NCBI GenBank assembly: GCA_019187225.1
Contig: JABAQQ010000024.1
Location: forward strand, 166,671 to 230,670
DNA length: 64,000 nt
Origin: Saprospiraceae bacterium
Lineage (GTDB): Bacteria > Bacteroidota > Bacteroidia > Chitinophagales > Saprospiraceae
Reading direction: 5' to 3'
Shown: piece after piece, positions 34,944-44,592 of the stretch
Numbering within the stretch: the first letter of the stretch is position 1
How the letters are laid out: every line of letters starts with the position of its first letter
Translations under genes and position numbers: made by a program
The notes under the pieces: model-generated
The model's input: only the letters and a program-made list of their open reading frames with translations
Databases searched by the model: none
What the model was told of the DNA's origin: nothing

Positions 34944-37931
34944 ATGAAAAAATCAATCGCCAGTCTTCTTTCTCTGCTCCTTCTTGCCAATTGCCTGAAC
35001 GCTCAAACAAAGGTGGCAGGCTCGATCAGGAATTCCCTGAACGAACCGCTGCCGGGCGTAAGTGTCCATGTCCGCAATGCTCCCGCAGGAACTGTTACCA
35101 ACAGCGCGGGGCAGTATTCCATCGAAATGCCGCCCGGGCGAGACGTGCTGATATTCAAATTGCTGGGCTATTCCATTCAGGAGATTGATGTCGCCGGGAG
35201 CTCATCGGTAGATGTCGTTTTGCAGGAATCCACGAGCGGTCTGGACGAAGTGCTCGTCGTCGGTTTTGGCGAGCAAAGCAAACGCCGTGTTACGGGCGCA
35301 ATTTCCTCTGTGAATGAAGAAGCCTTTGAAAACGTCTCCGTACCGGTGTTTCAGCGCGCCTTGCAAGGCCAAATGCCGGGCGTGGTGCTCACCAACGCTT
35401 CCGGTGGGCTGGACGCCGAATCCATTATCCGAATCCGGGGTACTGGCTCCATCAGCGCAGGCAACCAGCCGCTCATCGTCGTGGACGGCCTCATCCTTTC
35501 CGACCGCCCCGGCTCCTGGACGATGGGCTACCCGACCAATCCTTTTGTCGGAATAAATGCGAATGATATTGCCTCCGTAGAGGTCTTAAAAGACGCTGCT
35601 GCTGCCGCCATTTACGGATCGAGGGGTTCGAACGGGGTAATCCTCGTGACGACTAAAACCGGCGCTTACCACCGCCGTCCGAAAGTCAATATCGGCTACT
35701 ACGCTGGTTTTTCGGAAATTACCAAACGCTACGATTTGCTCGACGGGCCGGAATACGCTGCCTTGTTCAATGCGGCCGTCGTCAGTGTCGGCGGGGATTC
35801 GAGTTGGCTTTATAGCAGTCCCGCAACAGAGCCTTCCACCGACTGGCAGGACTTGTTGCTGCGAAAAGGATTTGTCCAGGAATCGAATATAAGCGTTTCG
35901 GGTGGCACTCCCACCACCAAATACTACGTCGGCGCCACTTTCCGCGACGAAGACGCTTACCTGCGCACCATCGGCCTGAAACGCTACAGCCTGCGGGCAA
36001 ACTTCGGGCAACGCCTCGGAGAAAAAGTCTCGCTTGACCTGTCGTTCAATCCCTCGAGAGTAGTGGACCAACGTGCCGGCAACCAGTTTAAAGGCTCGGC
36101 TTTTGGGCGGGCTACCTGGTTTGCACCCAATGTAAACCCCTTCGACGAAAATGGCCATATCACCAGGGACGAGATCGTGACCAGCAACGGCCGGGAATGG
36201 GGCACGGCCAACCCCGTCGTCGTGCTGGAAGACCAATGGATGCTGCTGACCACTTCGAAAATGTTGACGAACGCGAACCTTTCATGGGCGATTTTGCCGA
36301 AACTGCGATTCAGAAGCGATTTTGGCGTGGAATTCAACCAGGAAGTGGAGTCGCGAAAGTTTGGCGAAGCCACCGATTTCGGCTACCCCGACGGCTGGGC
36401 CGACGAACTGAATCAGCAGGTGTTCAACTACAATTGGTCGAACCAACTCGATTGGAGTATTTATCAAAATCATGCCCACGAAATGGCCGCGACATTCGGA
36501 ATGCAACTCGCAAGGGAATCTTTCCATGGTTCTTACGCCGAGGCGAGCGGCTTTCCCGACGACCGTTTCACCAGTCTGGGCTACGCCGCCCGGGGCAAAG
36601 ACGCCAATTCCTGGACGACTGAATCGGCTTTCGTCGGTTGGTTTGCGAGGGTCAATTATGAAATAAAAAGCAAGTACCTGCTCGATTTTACTGCCCGCTA
36701 CGACGGCTCTTCGCGTTTCGGCAGCGAAAATCGCTATGGCTTTTTCCCCGCTCTTGCTGCCGGCTGGATTTTGTCGGAAGAGCCATTTTTCAAAATAAAA
36801 GGAATTGATTTTCTGAAACTTCGCTCGAGCATCGGCCTGACGGGCAATGCCGACATCGGCGATTTTACCTACCGAAGTTCCGTCAATTACGGGCCCGAAT
36901 ATCTCGAACGGCCCGGTTTTATCATCCAATCGCTTGAAAACGAAAGCCTGACCTGGGAAAAAAACCTCCAATGGGACGCAGGGATGGATTTCGGCTTTTG
37001 GAAAAACCGCTTGCACGGCTCGTTCGACTTTTTCATCAAGGACACACGCGACTTGCTGCTGGGAGTGCCCGTGCCTGCTACGAACGGCGTCAGTTTTCTC
37101 ACTCAAAACGTCGGCAGGGTCAGAAATCAGGGCTTCGAGTTTTTACTGGCGGCGGATGTACTCCGCGGCAACTTTCAGTGGACTATTCAGGTCAATGGGG
37201 CGACACTGAAAAACGAAATTCTGAAACTGGCTGACAACGACAGAAATGGCGCGGACGACGATTTTGTGACCAACAGCCGAATGCTTTACCGCACAGGCCA
37301 ATCAATCGGCTCATTTTTTCTTGTGGAATACGCGGGTGTGAATCCTGCCAACGGCGACGCCCTTTTTTACAATTTGATGGACAGCATTGTCACTACCGCA
37401 TCCGCTTCCAGCCGAAAAATCGTCGGCAAGGCCATACCTTCTTTCACGGGCGGTTTTACCAACACCTTCCGATTCAAAAACTTCGATCTATCCGCCTTTT
37501 TTCATTTCAAAACGGGGCATAAAATTTACGTAGAGCACGACCAACTCTATATCGGGCACAATATGGCCAGTAACAATAACCAACTGAAAAGCCAACTGAA
37601 CGCATGGACGGAAGCCAACCCGATTACCGATGTGCCGCAAGCCCGACTTGGCTCGACAAACGGTTCTCAACCTTCGACGCGCTACCTCGAAGAGGGGAGT
37701 TTCCTGCGGCTCAATCACCTGACTTTCGGACACACTTTCAATAAGTTAGGTCGTTGGGAGACTGCGCTACGTGTCTTCGCCGCTGCGCAGAATCTGCTCA
37801 CGATTACCGGTTTTAGCAGCCCCGACCCCGACGTGGAATTTTACCCTCCTGACGATTCGGGACAAGGCGCGGTACGGTACAATTTGCCCGCTGCACGCAC
37901 CTACACGTTCGGGTTCGACATGAATTTTTAA
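34944..37931 (+). CDS. SusC/RagA family TonB-dependent outer-membrane transporter
   Basis: 995 residues. Signal peptide MKKSIASLLSLLLLANCLNA, carboxypeptidase-D-like domain (~22-105: VAGSIRNSLNEPLPGVSVHV ...GVSV and DEVLVVGFGEQSKR), a plug (~110-230; GAISSVNEEAFEN, SIIRIRGTGSIS, DAAAAAIYGSRGSNGVILV) and a 22-strand barrel with many aromatic girdle residues. It imports a substrate delivered by the SusD lipoprotein encoded 30 bp downstream, powered by TonB. No enzymes flank it, so the substrate (glycan, peptide or other) is open. Confidence 0.95.
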   Translation: MKKSIASLLSLLLLANCLNAQTKVAGSIRNSLNEPLPGVSVHVRNAPAGTVTNSAGQYSIEMPPGRDVLIFKLLGYSIQEIDVAGSSSVDVVLQESTSGLDEVLVVGFGEQSKRRVTGAISSVNEEAFENVSVPVFQRALQGQMPGVVLTNASGGLDAESIIRIRGTGSISAGNQPLIVVDGLILSDRPGSWTMGYPTNPFVGINANDIASVEVLKDAAAAAIYGSRGSNGVILVTTKTGAYHRRPKVNIGYYAGFSEITKRYDLLDGPEYAALFNAAVVSVGGDSSWLYSSPATEPSTDWQDLLLRKGFVQESNISVSGGTPTTKYYVGATFRDEDAYLRTIGLKRYSLRANFGQRLGEKVSLDLSFNPSRVVDQRAGNQFKGSAFGRATWFAPNVNPFDENGHITRDEIVTSNGREWGTANPVVVLEDQWMLLTTSKMLTNANLSWAILPKLRFRSDFGVEFNQEVESRKFGEATDFGYPDGWADELNQQVFNYNWSNQLDWSIYQNHAHEMAATFGMQLARESFHGSYAEASGFPDDRFTSLGYAARGKDANSWTTESAFVGWFARVNYEIKSKYLLDFTARYDGSSRFGSENRYGFFPALAAGWILSEEPFFKIKGIDFLKLRSSIGLTGNADIGDFTYRSSVNYGPEYLERPGFIIQSLENESLTWEKNLQWDAGMDFGFWKNRLHGSFDFFIKDTRDLLLGVPVPATNGVSFLTQNVGRVRNQGFEFLLAADVLRGNFQWTIQVNGATLKNEILKLADNDRNGADDDFVTNSRMLYRTGQSIGSFFLVEYAGVNPANGDALFYNLMDSIVTTASASSRKIVGKAIPSFTGGFTNTFRFKNFDLSAFFHFKTGHKIYVEHDQLYIGHNMASNNNQLKSQLNAWTEANPITDVPQARLGSTNGSQPSTRYLEEGSFLRLNHLTFGHTFNKLGRWETALRVFAAAQNLLTITGFSSPDPDVEFYPPDDSGQGAVRYNLPAARTYTFGFDMNF

Positions 37932-37961
37932 ACCCATTTTTTAAACTGAATCGCAAAACGT

Positions 37962-39434
37962 ATGAAAAATCCGGCTTTTATCCTGTCACTTTTTTCGGTG
38001 CTGTCGCTCTCAACCGGCTGCCAAAAATTTCTGGACGCCCCCGAATCCACCGACAGTTTTCCAATTGACGAGGTATTTAAAACTGCCGACGATCTGGACG
38101 CGGCACTCGCGGGCGTGTACGACGCCCTTCAAAACGGCCATCTCTGGGGCCGCAACCTCCTGATTTTTCCCGATTTGATCGGCGGCAATGCCGAATACAC
38201 AGGTACGGGCTATTTTGGGTTGGAGCGCGTCTCCAACCTGCAAATGCAGACCGACGACTGGTACGCGGAAAATACATGGGTGGAAGCGTATAAAGCCATC
38301 AACCAACTGAACGCGATTTTGGCCGCCCTCGATGAGGTTGAAAAACAAGACCTTACGCTGACGCCCGAACGCACGAGACGTATCGCGGGGGAGGCAGGTT
38401 TCCTGCGCGGAATGCTCTATTTCGAATTGGTGCGACTCTTTGCCTCGCCTTACGGCGAAAATTCCGGCCAGGTTTTAGGAGTGCCGCTCATGCTGGAGCC
38501 GATTTTGAAAAAGGAAGATTTCCAATACCCATCGGGGGCGACCGTTGAGGAGGTTTACGAACAAATAAGGAAAGATTTGGAAAATGCCAGAGATTCGCTG
38601 CCGGAAGACGCGGAAAGAGGCCGGGCCGGAAAATATGCCGCCACCGCCTGCCTCGCAAGGATGGCGTTTCAACAAAGAGATTATCCGAATGCCATGAAAT
38701 GGGCCGGCGAATTGCTGGACGCAGGAACATTCGCTCTCGCACCCACACCGCAGGATTTTTTTGTCAGTGAAGGCTCGGTTGAAGAAATCTGGGTACTTGT
38801 GAACACGGACGCCGACCAGGCAGGAGGCGTCAGAGAAGTGTACGAAGCCTCCCGAATCAGAGACGACTTAAGAACAGCAGGCTACGACGCCGTCGTTACT
38901 TCAGCGCAACTGACATCTATTCAGACAGCTGATTATCAAGTCGTTGACTTGCGTTGCGACCCCGGTATCCTTTCCGGCGATGCGTTGATCTGGCCTGACA
39001 CTTCCACCAAAAAATATGAAGATGAGGACGGCGGCTACGATATTCCCATCGCCCGTTTGGCCGAATTCGTACTGATGCAGGCGGAGGCGCTCGCGGAGTT
39101 GAACGGTGTGAATCAGGAGAGCATAGACTTGCTTAACCAGGTGCGGCAACGTTCGCTTCGGGTGATAGATACTCTCAAAAATGAAGTGCCGAACGGGAGT
39201 GATTTTATCTCCTTCAAAATAGAAGATTTTCCCGATGTGAAGGCGTTGACCGAAAGTATTTATCGGGAAAGACGCGTGGAATTGGCCTTTGAGGGCAATT
39301 ATTTACATGACCTGATGCGCTTGAGAAAGCATGTGCAAGGCTTGCCATATGACGATTGTCACCTGCGACTGCCGATTCCGCAGCGGGAAATTGATGCGAA
39401 TGGAAATTTGAAGCCGCAACACCCCTGCTATTGA
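37962..39434 (+). CDS. RagB/SusD family nutrient-binding outer-membrane lipoprotein
   Basis: 490 residues. Lipobox LSLSTGCQKF with Cys20. SusD signatures include FKTADDLDAALAGVYDALQN, AYKAINQLNAILAALDEVE, GEAGFLRGMLYFELVRLFAS, PYG and the C-terminal SIYRERRVELAFEGNYLHDL followed by MRLRKH. It forms the lid of the SusC transporter and captures substrate at the cell surface. It is translated right after susC. Its stop codon lies only 5 bp from comM debris (39440), so whatever followed in the original locus seems to be lost. Confidence 0.94.
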   Translation: MKNPAFILSLFSVLSLSTGCQKFLDAPESTDSFPIDEVFKTADDLDAALAGVYDALQNGHLWGRNLLIFPDLIGGNAEYTGTGYFGLERVSNLQMQTDDWYAENTWVEAYKAINQLNAILAALDEVEKQDLTLTPERTRRIAGEAGFLRGMLYFELVRLFASPYGENSGQVLGVPLMLEPILKKEDFQYPSGATVEEVYEQIRKDLENARDSLPEDAERGRAGKYAATACLARMAFQQRDYPNAMKWAGELLDAGTFALAPTPQDFFVSEGSVEEIWVLVNTDADQAGGVREVYEASRIRDDLRTAGYDAVVTSAQLTSIQTADYQVVDLRCDPGILSGDALIWPDTSTKKYEDEDGGYDIPIARLAEFVLMQAEALAELNGVNQESIDLLNQVRQRSLRVIDTLKNEVPNGSDFISFKIEDFPDVKALTESIYRERRVELAFEGNYLHDLMRLRKHVQGLPYDDCHLRLPIPQREIDANGNLKPQHPCY

Positions 39435-39439
39435 ATTAC

Positions 39440-39517
39440 TCACTTCAAATCCTTGATACGAATATCCGCTCTATCAGCGAGATCCGCTGCAATGCGCGCC
39501 ACTTTCAGGATGCGGTC
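39440..39517 (-). pseudogene. comM/yifB 3' fragment A
   Basis: The minus strand reads [20 protein letters not shown] and IKDLK before TGA, matching the C-terminal helical domain of Mg-chelatase-like ComM/YifB (compare [20 protein letters not shown] in fragment C). Only ~26 codons remain and the usual HYRSLDR end is missing. It is the most degraded of six related fragments in the window. Confidence 0.8.
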
Positions 39518-39540
39518 ACAAGGCTGCCCAGGATTCATTT

Positions 39541-39562
39541 CGCGCAGATTTTACGCGGATTT
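39541..39562. repeat. Left inverted repeat flanking the GxxExxY pseudogene
   Basis: CGCGCAGATTTTACGCGGAT plus TT; it is the reverse complement of 40012-40033 with one mismatch. A further AATCTGCGC-type word follows at 39565-39576. Confidence 0.85.
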
Positions 39563-39590
39563 GTTGCGCAGATTTTACACAGAATGATGT

Positions 39591-39977
39591 TCAGGTAAAA
39601 GTGTTGATAATCCGTTTCAGACTTATTTTGTCCTCCAGGCTTTTTACATTGAAGTTTATAAGCAGGCCGAGTTGTTTGTTTGACAAGCGCAGATAGGTCA
39701 TCACCTGTTTGAAATGTACTTCATCTAACGATTCGACTGATTTAATTTCTACAATAACCTGTTGTTCTACCAATAAATCCAGCCGAAAACCCAAGTCGAA
39801 CTTTATCTCCTTGTATATCATAGGTATCCCCACTTGATTCTGCACCTTCAGGCCTCCTTTTTCCAGTTCATATTTCATTGCCGCCTCGTAAACACTTTCC
39901 AATAAACCGGGGCCAAGCGCAACGTGTACCCGAAAAGCAGCGCCCCGTATTTGCTAAGTAATATCATTTGTTTCCAT
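39591..39977 (-). pseudogene. GxxExxY protein (PD-(D/E)XK_3 fold) with an amber codon
   Basis: Read from the ATG at 39977 the frame gives METNDIT, an in-frame TAG, then QIRGAAFRVHVALGPGLLES and VYEAAMKYELEKGGLKVQ. The family name motif GxxExxY is present (GLLESVY). The nuclease-like core is also present: GFRLDLLVEQQVIVEIKSVE (D...ExK). Tyr is expected at the TAG position. The remaining 103-codon frame could only start at a TTG (39902), without the first helix. The role of the family is unknown; members are often multicopy. The gene is framed by 22-bp inverted repeats. Confidence 0.85.
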
Positions 39978-40011
39978 AATTTGTATTTAATCTGTGAAAA
40001 ATCTGTGCAAA

Positions 40012-40033
40012 AAATCTGCGTAAAATCTGCGCG
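40012..40033. repeat. Right inverted repeat flanking the GxxExxY pseudogene
   Basis: AAATCTGCGTAAAATCTGCG plus CG. Further AATCTGYGC-type words occur at ~39990-40065 around it, so it belongs to a degenerate cluster of the 9-mer AAATCTGCG. Confidence 0.85.
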
Positions 40034-40071
40034 AAATCAAATCTGGCGAAATCTAATCTGCGCGAAAAACC

Positions 40072-40238
40072 TCACCCCGCCCACCCCTCTCTACCCAAAC
40101 TCCTGTAATGAATCGCCCCGCCAAATCCTCGATCCTGATATCCGCACTTCCCGCCAGATCCGCCGCCGTGCGCGCCACCTTCAAAATCCGGTCGAATGCC
40201 CTTGCAGAAAGTTGCAGCCGTTCCATCGCCGTTTTGGC
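40072..40238 (-). pseudogene. comM/yifB 3' fragment B
   Basis: The minus strand reads [20 protein letters not shown] and [19 protein letters not shown], then shifts frame through loss of one base relative to fragment C (GGCGGGGC against GGCGGAGGC) before the HYRSLDR end. It forms the left end of the ~675-bp duplication described at 40072-40745. Confidence 0.85.
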
Positions 40239-40268
40239 AATGAATTGGGTAACAGGTTAAATGGAAAC

Positions 40269-40745
40269 TTACTGCCCTACTACCCTTACCATTTGCTTCG
40301 TCCGTGTGCCATACGGCGTCGTCAGTTCATACCACAGTAAGCCTGCTGCTGTCACCCCATCCAAACGTACCTGCTCGGTATTGTACCTGCCCGGGTAGTA
40401 CTTGTCCACCCGCCATAATTCCCGGCCTGATGCGTCGTATATCCGCAACTGCGCTTCACAAGCTTCCGGCAATAGAAAACTAATCACAGTTTCCCTGTCG
40501 AACGGGTAAGGCTGGTTCTGTAGCAATTGGAAATCGCCTGTTTCTGTTATTTCGCCCGTGCTCGTTATTTCACTGAACTTCAATTCCACCTGTGACTCCT
40601 CCAGCACACTGTTGTAAGCATACGCCGGAAGCGCTTCTTCATCCAGCCAAAGCGCATCGCTCAACTTACCTCCACCCTCCAACACCTTGAATGTCAATTC
40701 AAAAACGGGTGATGCTTCCTCGAGGACGAGCCCCCCTGCTTGCGA
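40269..40745 (-). pseudogene. C-terminal fragment of T9SS cargo gene (copy of 52234-54420)
   Basis: Encodes the last ~158 residues of the cargo protein at 52234-54420: the end of its cohesin-like domain (LTFKVLEGGGKLSDALWLDE) and the full type A sorting domain (GDFQLLQNQPYPFDRETVIS up to TKQMVRVVGQ). The frame is open and nearly unchanged, which implies a recent duplication, but no start or signal peptide is present, so it cannot be secreted. Confidence 0.88.
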
Positions 40746-41269
40746 TCAAGGCGTTTCGGTTCAACGCCCTGGATTATTTGGTCAAACCAATCAAGGAAAA
40801 CGAGCTGGATGAAGCGGTCAGGCGCCTTCTGAAGTCTGCCGGCAATAGTATGGAAGACCGGAACGCGTTGTCTAATCTTGAGTCGCAATCGGTTGAAAAT
40901 CAAAAATTAGTGTTGTCACCGCAGAACGGAACTTTGCGATTGCCCTTAAAACAAATTACGCATATCGAAGGAGAGCGCAATTACAGTTATATTCATTTAT
41001 CAACCGGCTCGCGCGAGTTGTCGTCTAAAAATTTAGCGCACTTTGAAGACATACTCGCCGATAAAAATTTTTTCAGGAGTCACCGTTCGTTTTTGATCAA
41101 CAGATACCATGTCGAGGCATTAAAAGACGATCATTTTGTTTTAAAAAACGGATTATACAAACGACCCGCCCCTTCAAGGCGCACCGCGCGGGTACCATCG
41201 TCAGGGGGCGGAATTCATTCAGGCTTCGGCAGAAGGATCATGTGGCGAGGGTTGTTTGCAACAAAATAG
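40746..41269 (+). pseudogene. LytTR response regulator lacking its receiver domain
   Basis: The sequence enters in the middle of a REC domain (AIKAFRFNALDYLVKPIKEN) and continues to a LytTR DNA-binding domain (LPLKQITHIEGERNYSYIHL, FFRSHRSFLINRYHVEALKD). The phosphoacceptor half of the receiver is gone, replaced by the segmental duplication at 40072-40745. The last ~30 residues (RRTARVPSSGGG...) do not look like a normal LytTR end. Probably inactive. No partner LytS-type kinase remains nearby. Confidence 0.8.
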
Positions 41270-41355
41270 TCAGTCTGCCGCGAAAAATGCAAGGCGTTCG
41301 CCTTTTTTCTCCCGCATTTTACTTCCCTGATCCAAACATCGCCCTTTTGCCGCCG

Positions 41356-43035
41356 CTATTCTTCCGCGACCGGCACAAAGCCGAAGCGCTCCACGTCGAA
41401 CAGGCCGAGGTCGGTGATCTTCAAATGCGGGATCACCGGCAAGGCCAGGAACGACAGCACCATGAACGGTGCGCGCAGCCGGCAGCCGAGCGTTTCTTTC
41501 GTCCAGGTGTCCAGAAGGGAATATTCCCGGGCGAGGGTATATCCGTCGCTTTGACTCATCAGACCCGCGATGGGCAGCGGCAGCACCCGGGTGCCGCCCG
41601 TGCCGTCGGTGGCGCTGATGCCGCCTTTGGCTTCTATGATTGCGTTTATCGCGGCACAAAGCGCTGCATCGTCCGTGCCAACCGCGACGATGTTGTGCGA
41701 ATCGTGCGCTACGCTGGATGCCAGCGCTCCCTGCCTCAAGCCGAATCCCCGCACAAAACCGACCGCCGGTTTCGAGTCCGGCGTGTAGCGGTTGACCACC
41801 GTGATCTTCAACATATCGCGCAGCGGATCGGGGGAGATCAGTCCGTCTGAAACGGGCAGCTCTTCCCAAAACGAGCCGGTCACGATCTGTCCGTCGAGCG
41901 CCTCGATGATGCGGGCGTTCGCAGTCGGGCGGTGACTCCGGGTCGCCGCCTGACCCGGTTGCGCTGAAAATCCGGGCAGTTGGAAATCAGCGGGCATTTT
42001 CGGCTTTGCCAAAAAACGGTTGGGTGCGGCAGAGTCCAAACGCGGCAAAAGACTTTGCCCGTTTTCGGCGGCTTTTTGGCCGTCGAGCCAGGTTTCGAGC
42101 ACGCGGAAAGAATGCAGGTCGGCCACGCGGACAAAATCCGCCGGATCGCCTTCGCGCAACAGACCTACCGAAAGGTTGTAGTGCCCTACGGGATTCAGGC
42201 AAGCGGCCCGGAGCGTATCGAACAGATCGCAGTCGTTGTTCAAAGCCCGCAAAACAAGTTCGTTGATGTGGCCGCGCACGAGATCGTCGGGGTGTTTGTC
42301 GTCGCTGCAAAACATCACCCTGCCGGGAAATTCCTTTATCAGCGGCCACAAGGCCTCGAAATTCCGCGCGGCGCTGCCTTCGCGGATGAGGATCTTCACG
42401 CCCAAACGGGCTTTTTCCAACCCTTCTTCATAAGTAAAGCATTCATGATCGGTCGTTATGCCTGCCGCAAAATAACGGCTGGCATCGTCGCCGCGCAGCC
42501 CGGGCGCGTGCCCGTCTACCGGCTTGCCCAATCGCCGGGCAGCGGCAATCTTTGCCAGCACTTCCGCATCGCCGTGCAATACGCCGGGAAAATTCATCAT
42601 TTCGGAAAGGTATCCGATGGCAGGATGCTGCAACAACTTTTCCACCGCAACGGCATCCATGACAGCGCCGGCAGTCTCGAACGCTGTGGCTGGGACGCAG
42701 GATGGCGCGCCGAAACAAAACTTGAAAGGCACACGCGCCGCATCGTCGAGCATAAAGGCCACCCCTTCCGCGCCCAGGACGTTGGCGATCTCATGCGGGT
42801 CGGACACAGTGGCTACGGTGCCGTGCACGACGGCAAGCCGCGCAAATTCGGCGGGCGGCAACATGCTGCTTTCGATGTGTACATGAGAATCTATAAATCC
42901 GGGCAATAGGTACCCTGCCTCTGCCGGAACGCTGCCGGTTTCCCTGATGCGTGTAATGCGTCCGCCTTCGATGCTGATCTCGGCGGGGTAAATCCGGCGC
43001 TGGTGCAGGTCAACAAGATTAGATATGATCGTCAT
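41356..43035 (-). CDS. ade: Adenine deaminase
   Basis: 559 residues, normal for the Ade family in the amidohydrolase superfamily. Metal-binding HVHIESS (His51, His53), VSDPHEIANVLG, DGHAPGLRGDDASRYF, TTDHECFTYEEGLEKARLGV and CSDDKHPDDLVRGHINELV; the C-terminal domain has GFGLRQGALASSVAHDSHNI and KGGISATDGTGG. It converts adenine to hypoxanthine and ammonia for purine salvage, using Mn/Fe. It is the one clear housekeeping-type enzyme in the rearranged region, and its frame is intact. The downstream T9SS gene shares its direction, 12 bp away. Confidence 0.96.
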   Translation of the reverse strand: MTIISNLVDLHQRRIYPAEISIEGGRITRIRETGSVPAEAGYLLPGFIDSHVHIESSMLPPAEFARLAVVHGTVATVSDPHEIANVLGAEGVAFMLDDAARVPFKFCFGAPSCVPATAFETAGAVMDAVAVEKLLQHPAIGYLSEMMNFPGVLHGDAEVLAKIAAARRLGKPVDGHAPGLRGDDASRYFAAGITTDHECFTYEEGLEKARLGVKILIREGSAARNFEALWPLIKEFPGRVMFCSDDKHPDDLVRGHINELVLRALNNDCDLFDTLRAACLNPVGHYNLSVGLLREGDPADFVRVADLHSFRVLETWLDGQKAAENGQSLLPRLDSAAPNRFLAKPKMPADFQLPGFSAQPGQAATRSHRPTANARIIEALDGQIVTGSFWEELPVSDGLISPDPLRDMLKITVVNRYTPDSKPAVGFVRGFGLRQGALASSVAHDSHNIVAVGTDDAALCAAINAIIEAKGGISATDGTGGTRVLPLPIAGLMSQSDGYTLAREYSLLDTWTKETLGCRLRAPFMVLSFLALPVIPHLKITDLGLFDVERFGFVPVAEE

Positions 43036-43047
43036 GACCGTTGTTCG

Positions 43048-44592
43048 TCATTTTTCGTGGTGCAGGATGGGCAAGTTCACTGGTTCGCCATTTTCCGGTA
43101 TGCTCAAAAAATATAACCCCGCCGGCAAAGCCTCCAGCGGAATGGCGGTTTGTTCCGTCGTCACGTCCCCCTGCCAGCACAATCGGCCGTTGTGATCGAA
43201 CAAGCCGGCGCAAACCTGTCGCGCGGCACTGTCCCCACGCCGGTATAAATAAACGGCTGAAACAGCGGGATTGGGCGCAAGATACCATACCGGATGCACA
43301 TGCGCCGGTAGAGCGTTGCCGGCCGGCTCTTCCGTGCAGTCGAATTGGAGGATGAATTGCTGATAACCGGGCGTTTTGTCGTTGTCGAGTATAAAATCAT
43401 CCCCCACAGAAAGGCTGGCATTGCGGAAATTGGAGCCGAACACCGCGCGGTCGTCGTTGGTGCAGATAAAAGGGAAGGAGCCTTCAAAATTGCCCGTTGA
43501 ACTTTGTGCGAGCAGGCTGTCGCCAAAACCGGCATCATACGAACGAACGGTCATCCCGTCTGGGGAAGAGAATTGAAGCAGGAGGCGGTCGCAGAACGGT
43601 TGCAATGCAAAATGCTGGTAATCGGCGGGAATATTGGCGGGTAGAATCGAGTCTGCCCACACGGGATCACCACCGGACGTATACGCCTTGAGCCGGTAGC
43701 AGCCGTCCTGGTTGGGCCCCGTGTCGAAATCGTTGGAAAGCGCGACGGGTTGCCCGTTGAACACCGCCACCCTGGGGTGCTCGTCGAAAGTGATGTAGTT
43801 GTATGAATGGATCCACTGCGCCGTCAGTGTCGAATCGAGCCGGGCGATATAGTTTGCATAGCCGGTGGGTGAAGGGGGAGTCGGCACGGGCAGATTGGCG
43901 AGCAGGGAGCCGGGGGAGGCCGTGCCTACGGCATACAGCCGCCCCTCGCCGTCGAGCGCAAGGTCGCTGATGCTGCGGATGTCGAGGATTTTTTCCGCCT
44001 GCAAAGTGCCGTCGAGATCATAGCGGCACAGGCTCGCCCATATCGCCTCGTGCATACCGGCGACATAGATGGCGTCGCTGCCGACCGCCAGCGTCCAGCC
44101 GAGGCAATCTTCCGGCAAAGTGCTCACGTCTACATCTATCCATTGAAAATTGCCGCCGGCATCCAGTTTGGCGATAAAAAAACTGGCGTCGTAATAGTTG
44201 GCGCCGGGAATGAGCCAGTCAGGCGCCAGCCGAAAGGTATCCACATAACCGCCGGTGATCAGCAAACCGTTGTCGGGCGTCACGGCGGCGTCGCAGATAC
44301 GGGCGATGTTTCCGGGGAATTCGCGACGCCAGAGCAGCGCCCCGTCGGGGTCGTATTTGCTCAGTACCGGATCGCCCGCCAGGAACAAGCCGGCTATGCC
44401 GATCTGTCCCAGGGTGTTTTTGAGATTCTGCGTGGAGGCAACATACAGATTGCCCGTCGCATCGAGCGCGCCCGCAGTGATCACACCGGAATCGGGTATA
44501 TGAAGAAGTCTGGCGTCAGCGAGATGTTGGGCAGCAAGCGGCTCGAAAAAGGCCGCCATTGCCAGAAGGGAAGCGAAATAAAATCGGCGCAT
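43048..44592 (-). CDS. Secreted beta-propeller-like protein with T9SS type A sorting domain
   Basis: 514 residues from MRRFYFASLLAMAAFFEPLA, a signal peptide ending at AAQ; the frame continues 59 codons upstream without signal-like sequence. Repeated blade-like units (GALDATGNLYVASTQNLKNT; AAVTPDNGLLITGGYVDTFR; LALDGEGRLYAVGTASPGSL) suggest a beta-propeller. The C-terminal ~75 residues (WYLAPNPAVSAVYLYRRGDS to GLYFLSIPENGEPVNLPIL) form a type A CTD. Predicted T9SS export; no enzymatic motif. It is 12 bp upstream of adenine deaminase, but functional coupling is doubtful. Confidence 0.85.
   Translation of the reverse strand: MRRFYFASLLAMAAFFEPLAAQHLADARLLHIPDSGVITAGALDATGNLYVASTQNLKNTLGQIGIAGLFLAGDPVLSKYDPDGALLWRREFPGNIARICDAAVTPDNGLLITGGYVDTFRLAPDWLIPGANYYDASFFIAKLDAGGNFQWIDVDVSTLPEDCLGWTLAVGSDAIYVAGMHEAIWASLCRYDLDGTLQAEKILDIRSISDLALDGEGRLYAVGTASPGSLLANLPVPTPPSPTGYANYIARLDSTLTAQWIHSYNYITFDEHPRVAVFNGQPVALSNDFDTGPNQDGCYRLKAYTSGGDPVWADSILPANIPADYQHFALQPFCDRLLLQFSSPDGMTVRSYDAGFGDSLLAQSSTGNFEGSFPFICTNDDRAVFGSNFRNASLSVGDDFILDNDKTPGYQQFILQFDCTEEPAGNALPAHVHPVWYLAPNPAVSAVYLYRRGDSAARQVCAGLFDHNGRLCWQGDVTTEQTAIPLEALPAGLYFLSIPENGEPVNLPILHHEK

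Larger units (their letters stand above)
40072..40745. repeat. ~675-bp segmental duplication, copy 1
   Basis: It matches 52036-52710 almost base for base (well over 95% identity by eye, one 1-bp gap). It starts at the comM stop region and runs through comM fragment B, a short spacer, and the 3' end of a T9SS cargo gene. Identity stops abruptly after GCTTGCGA at 40745, where LytTR regulator sequence begins. The parent copy is at 52036-52710, because there the cargo gene is complete. Confidence 0.9.

Noticed and set aside
40072-40745. Insertion sequence
   Set aside because: No transposase, no terminal inverted repeats and no target-site duplication were found at the edges of the duplication.
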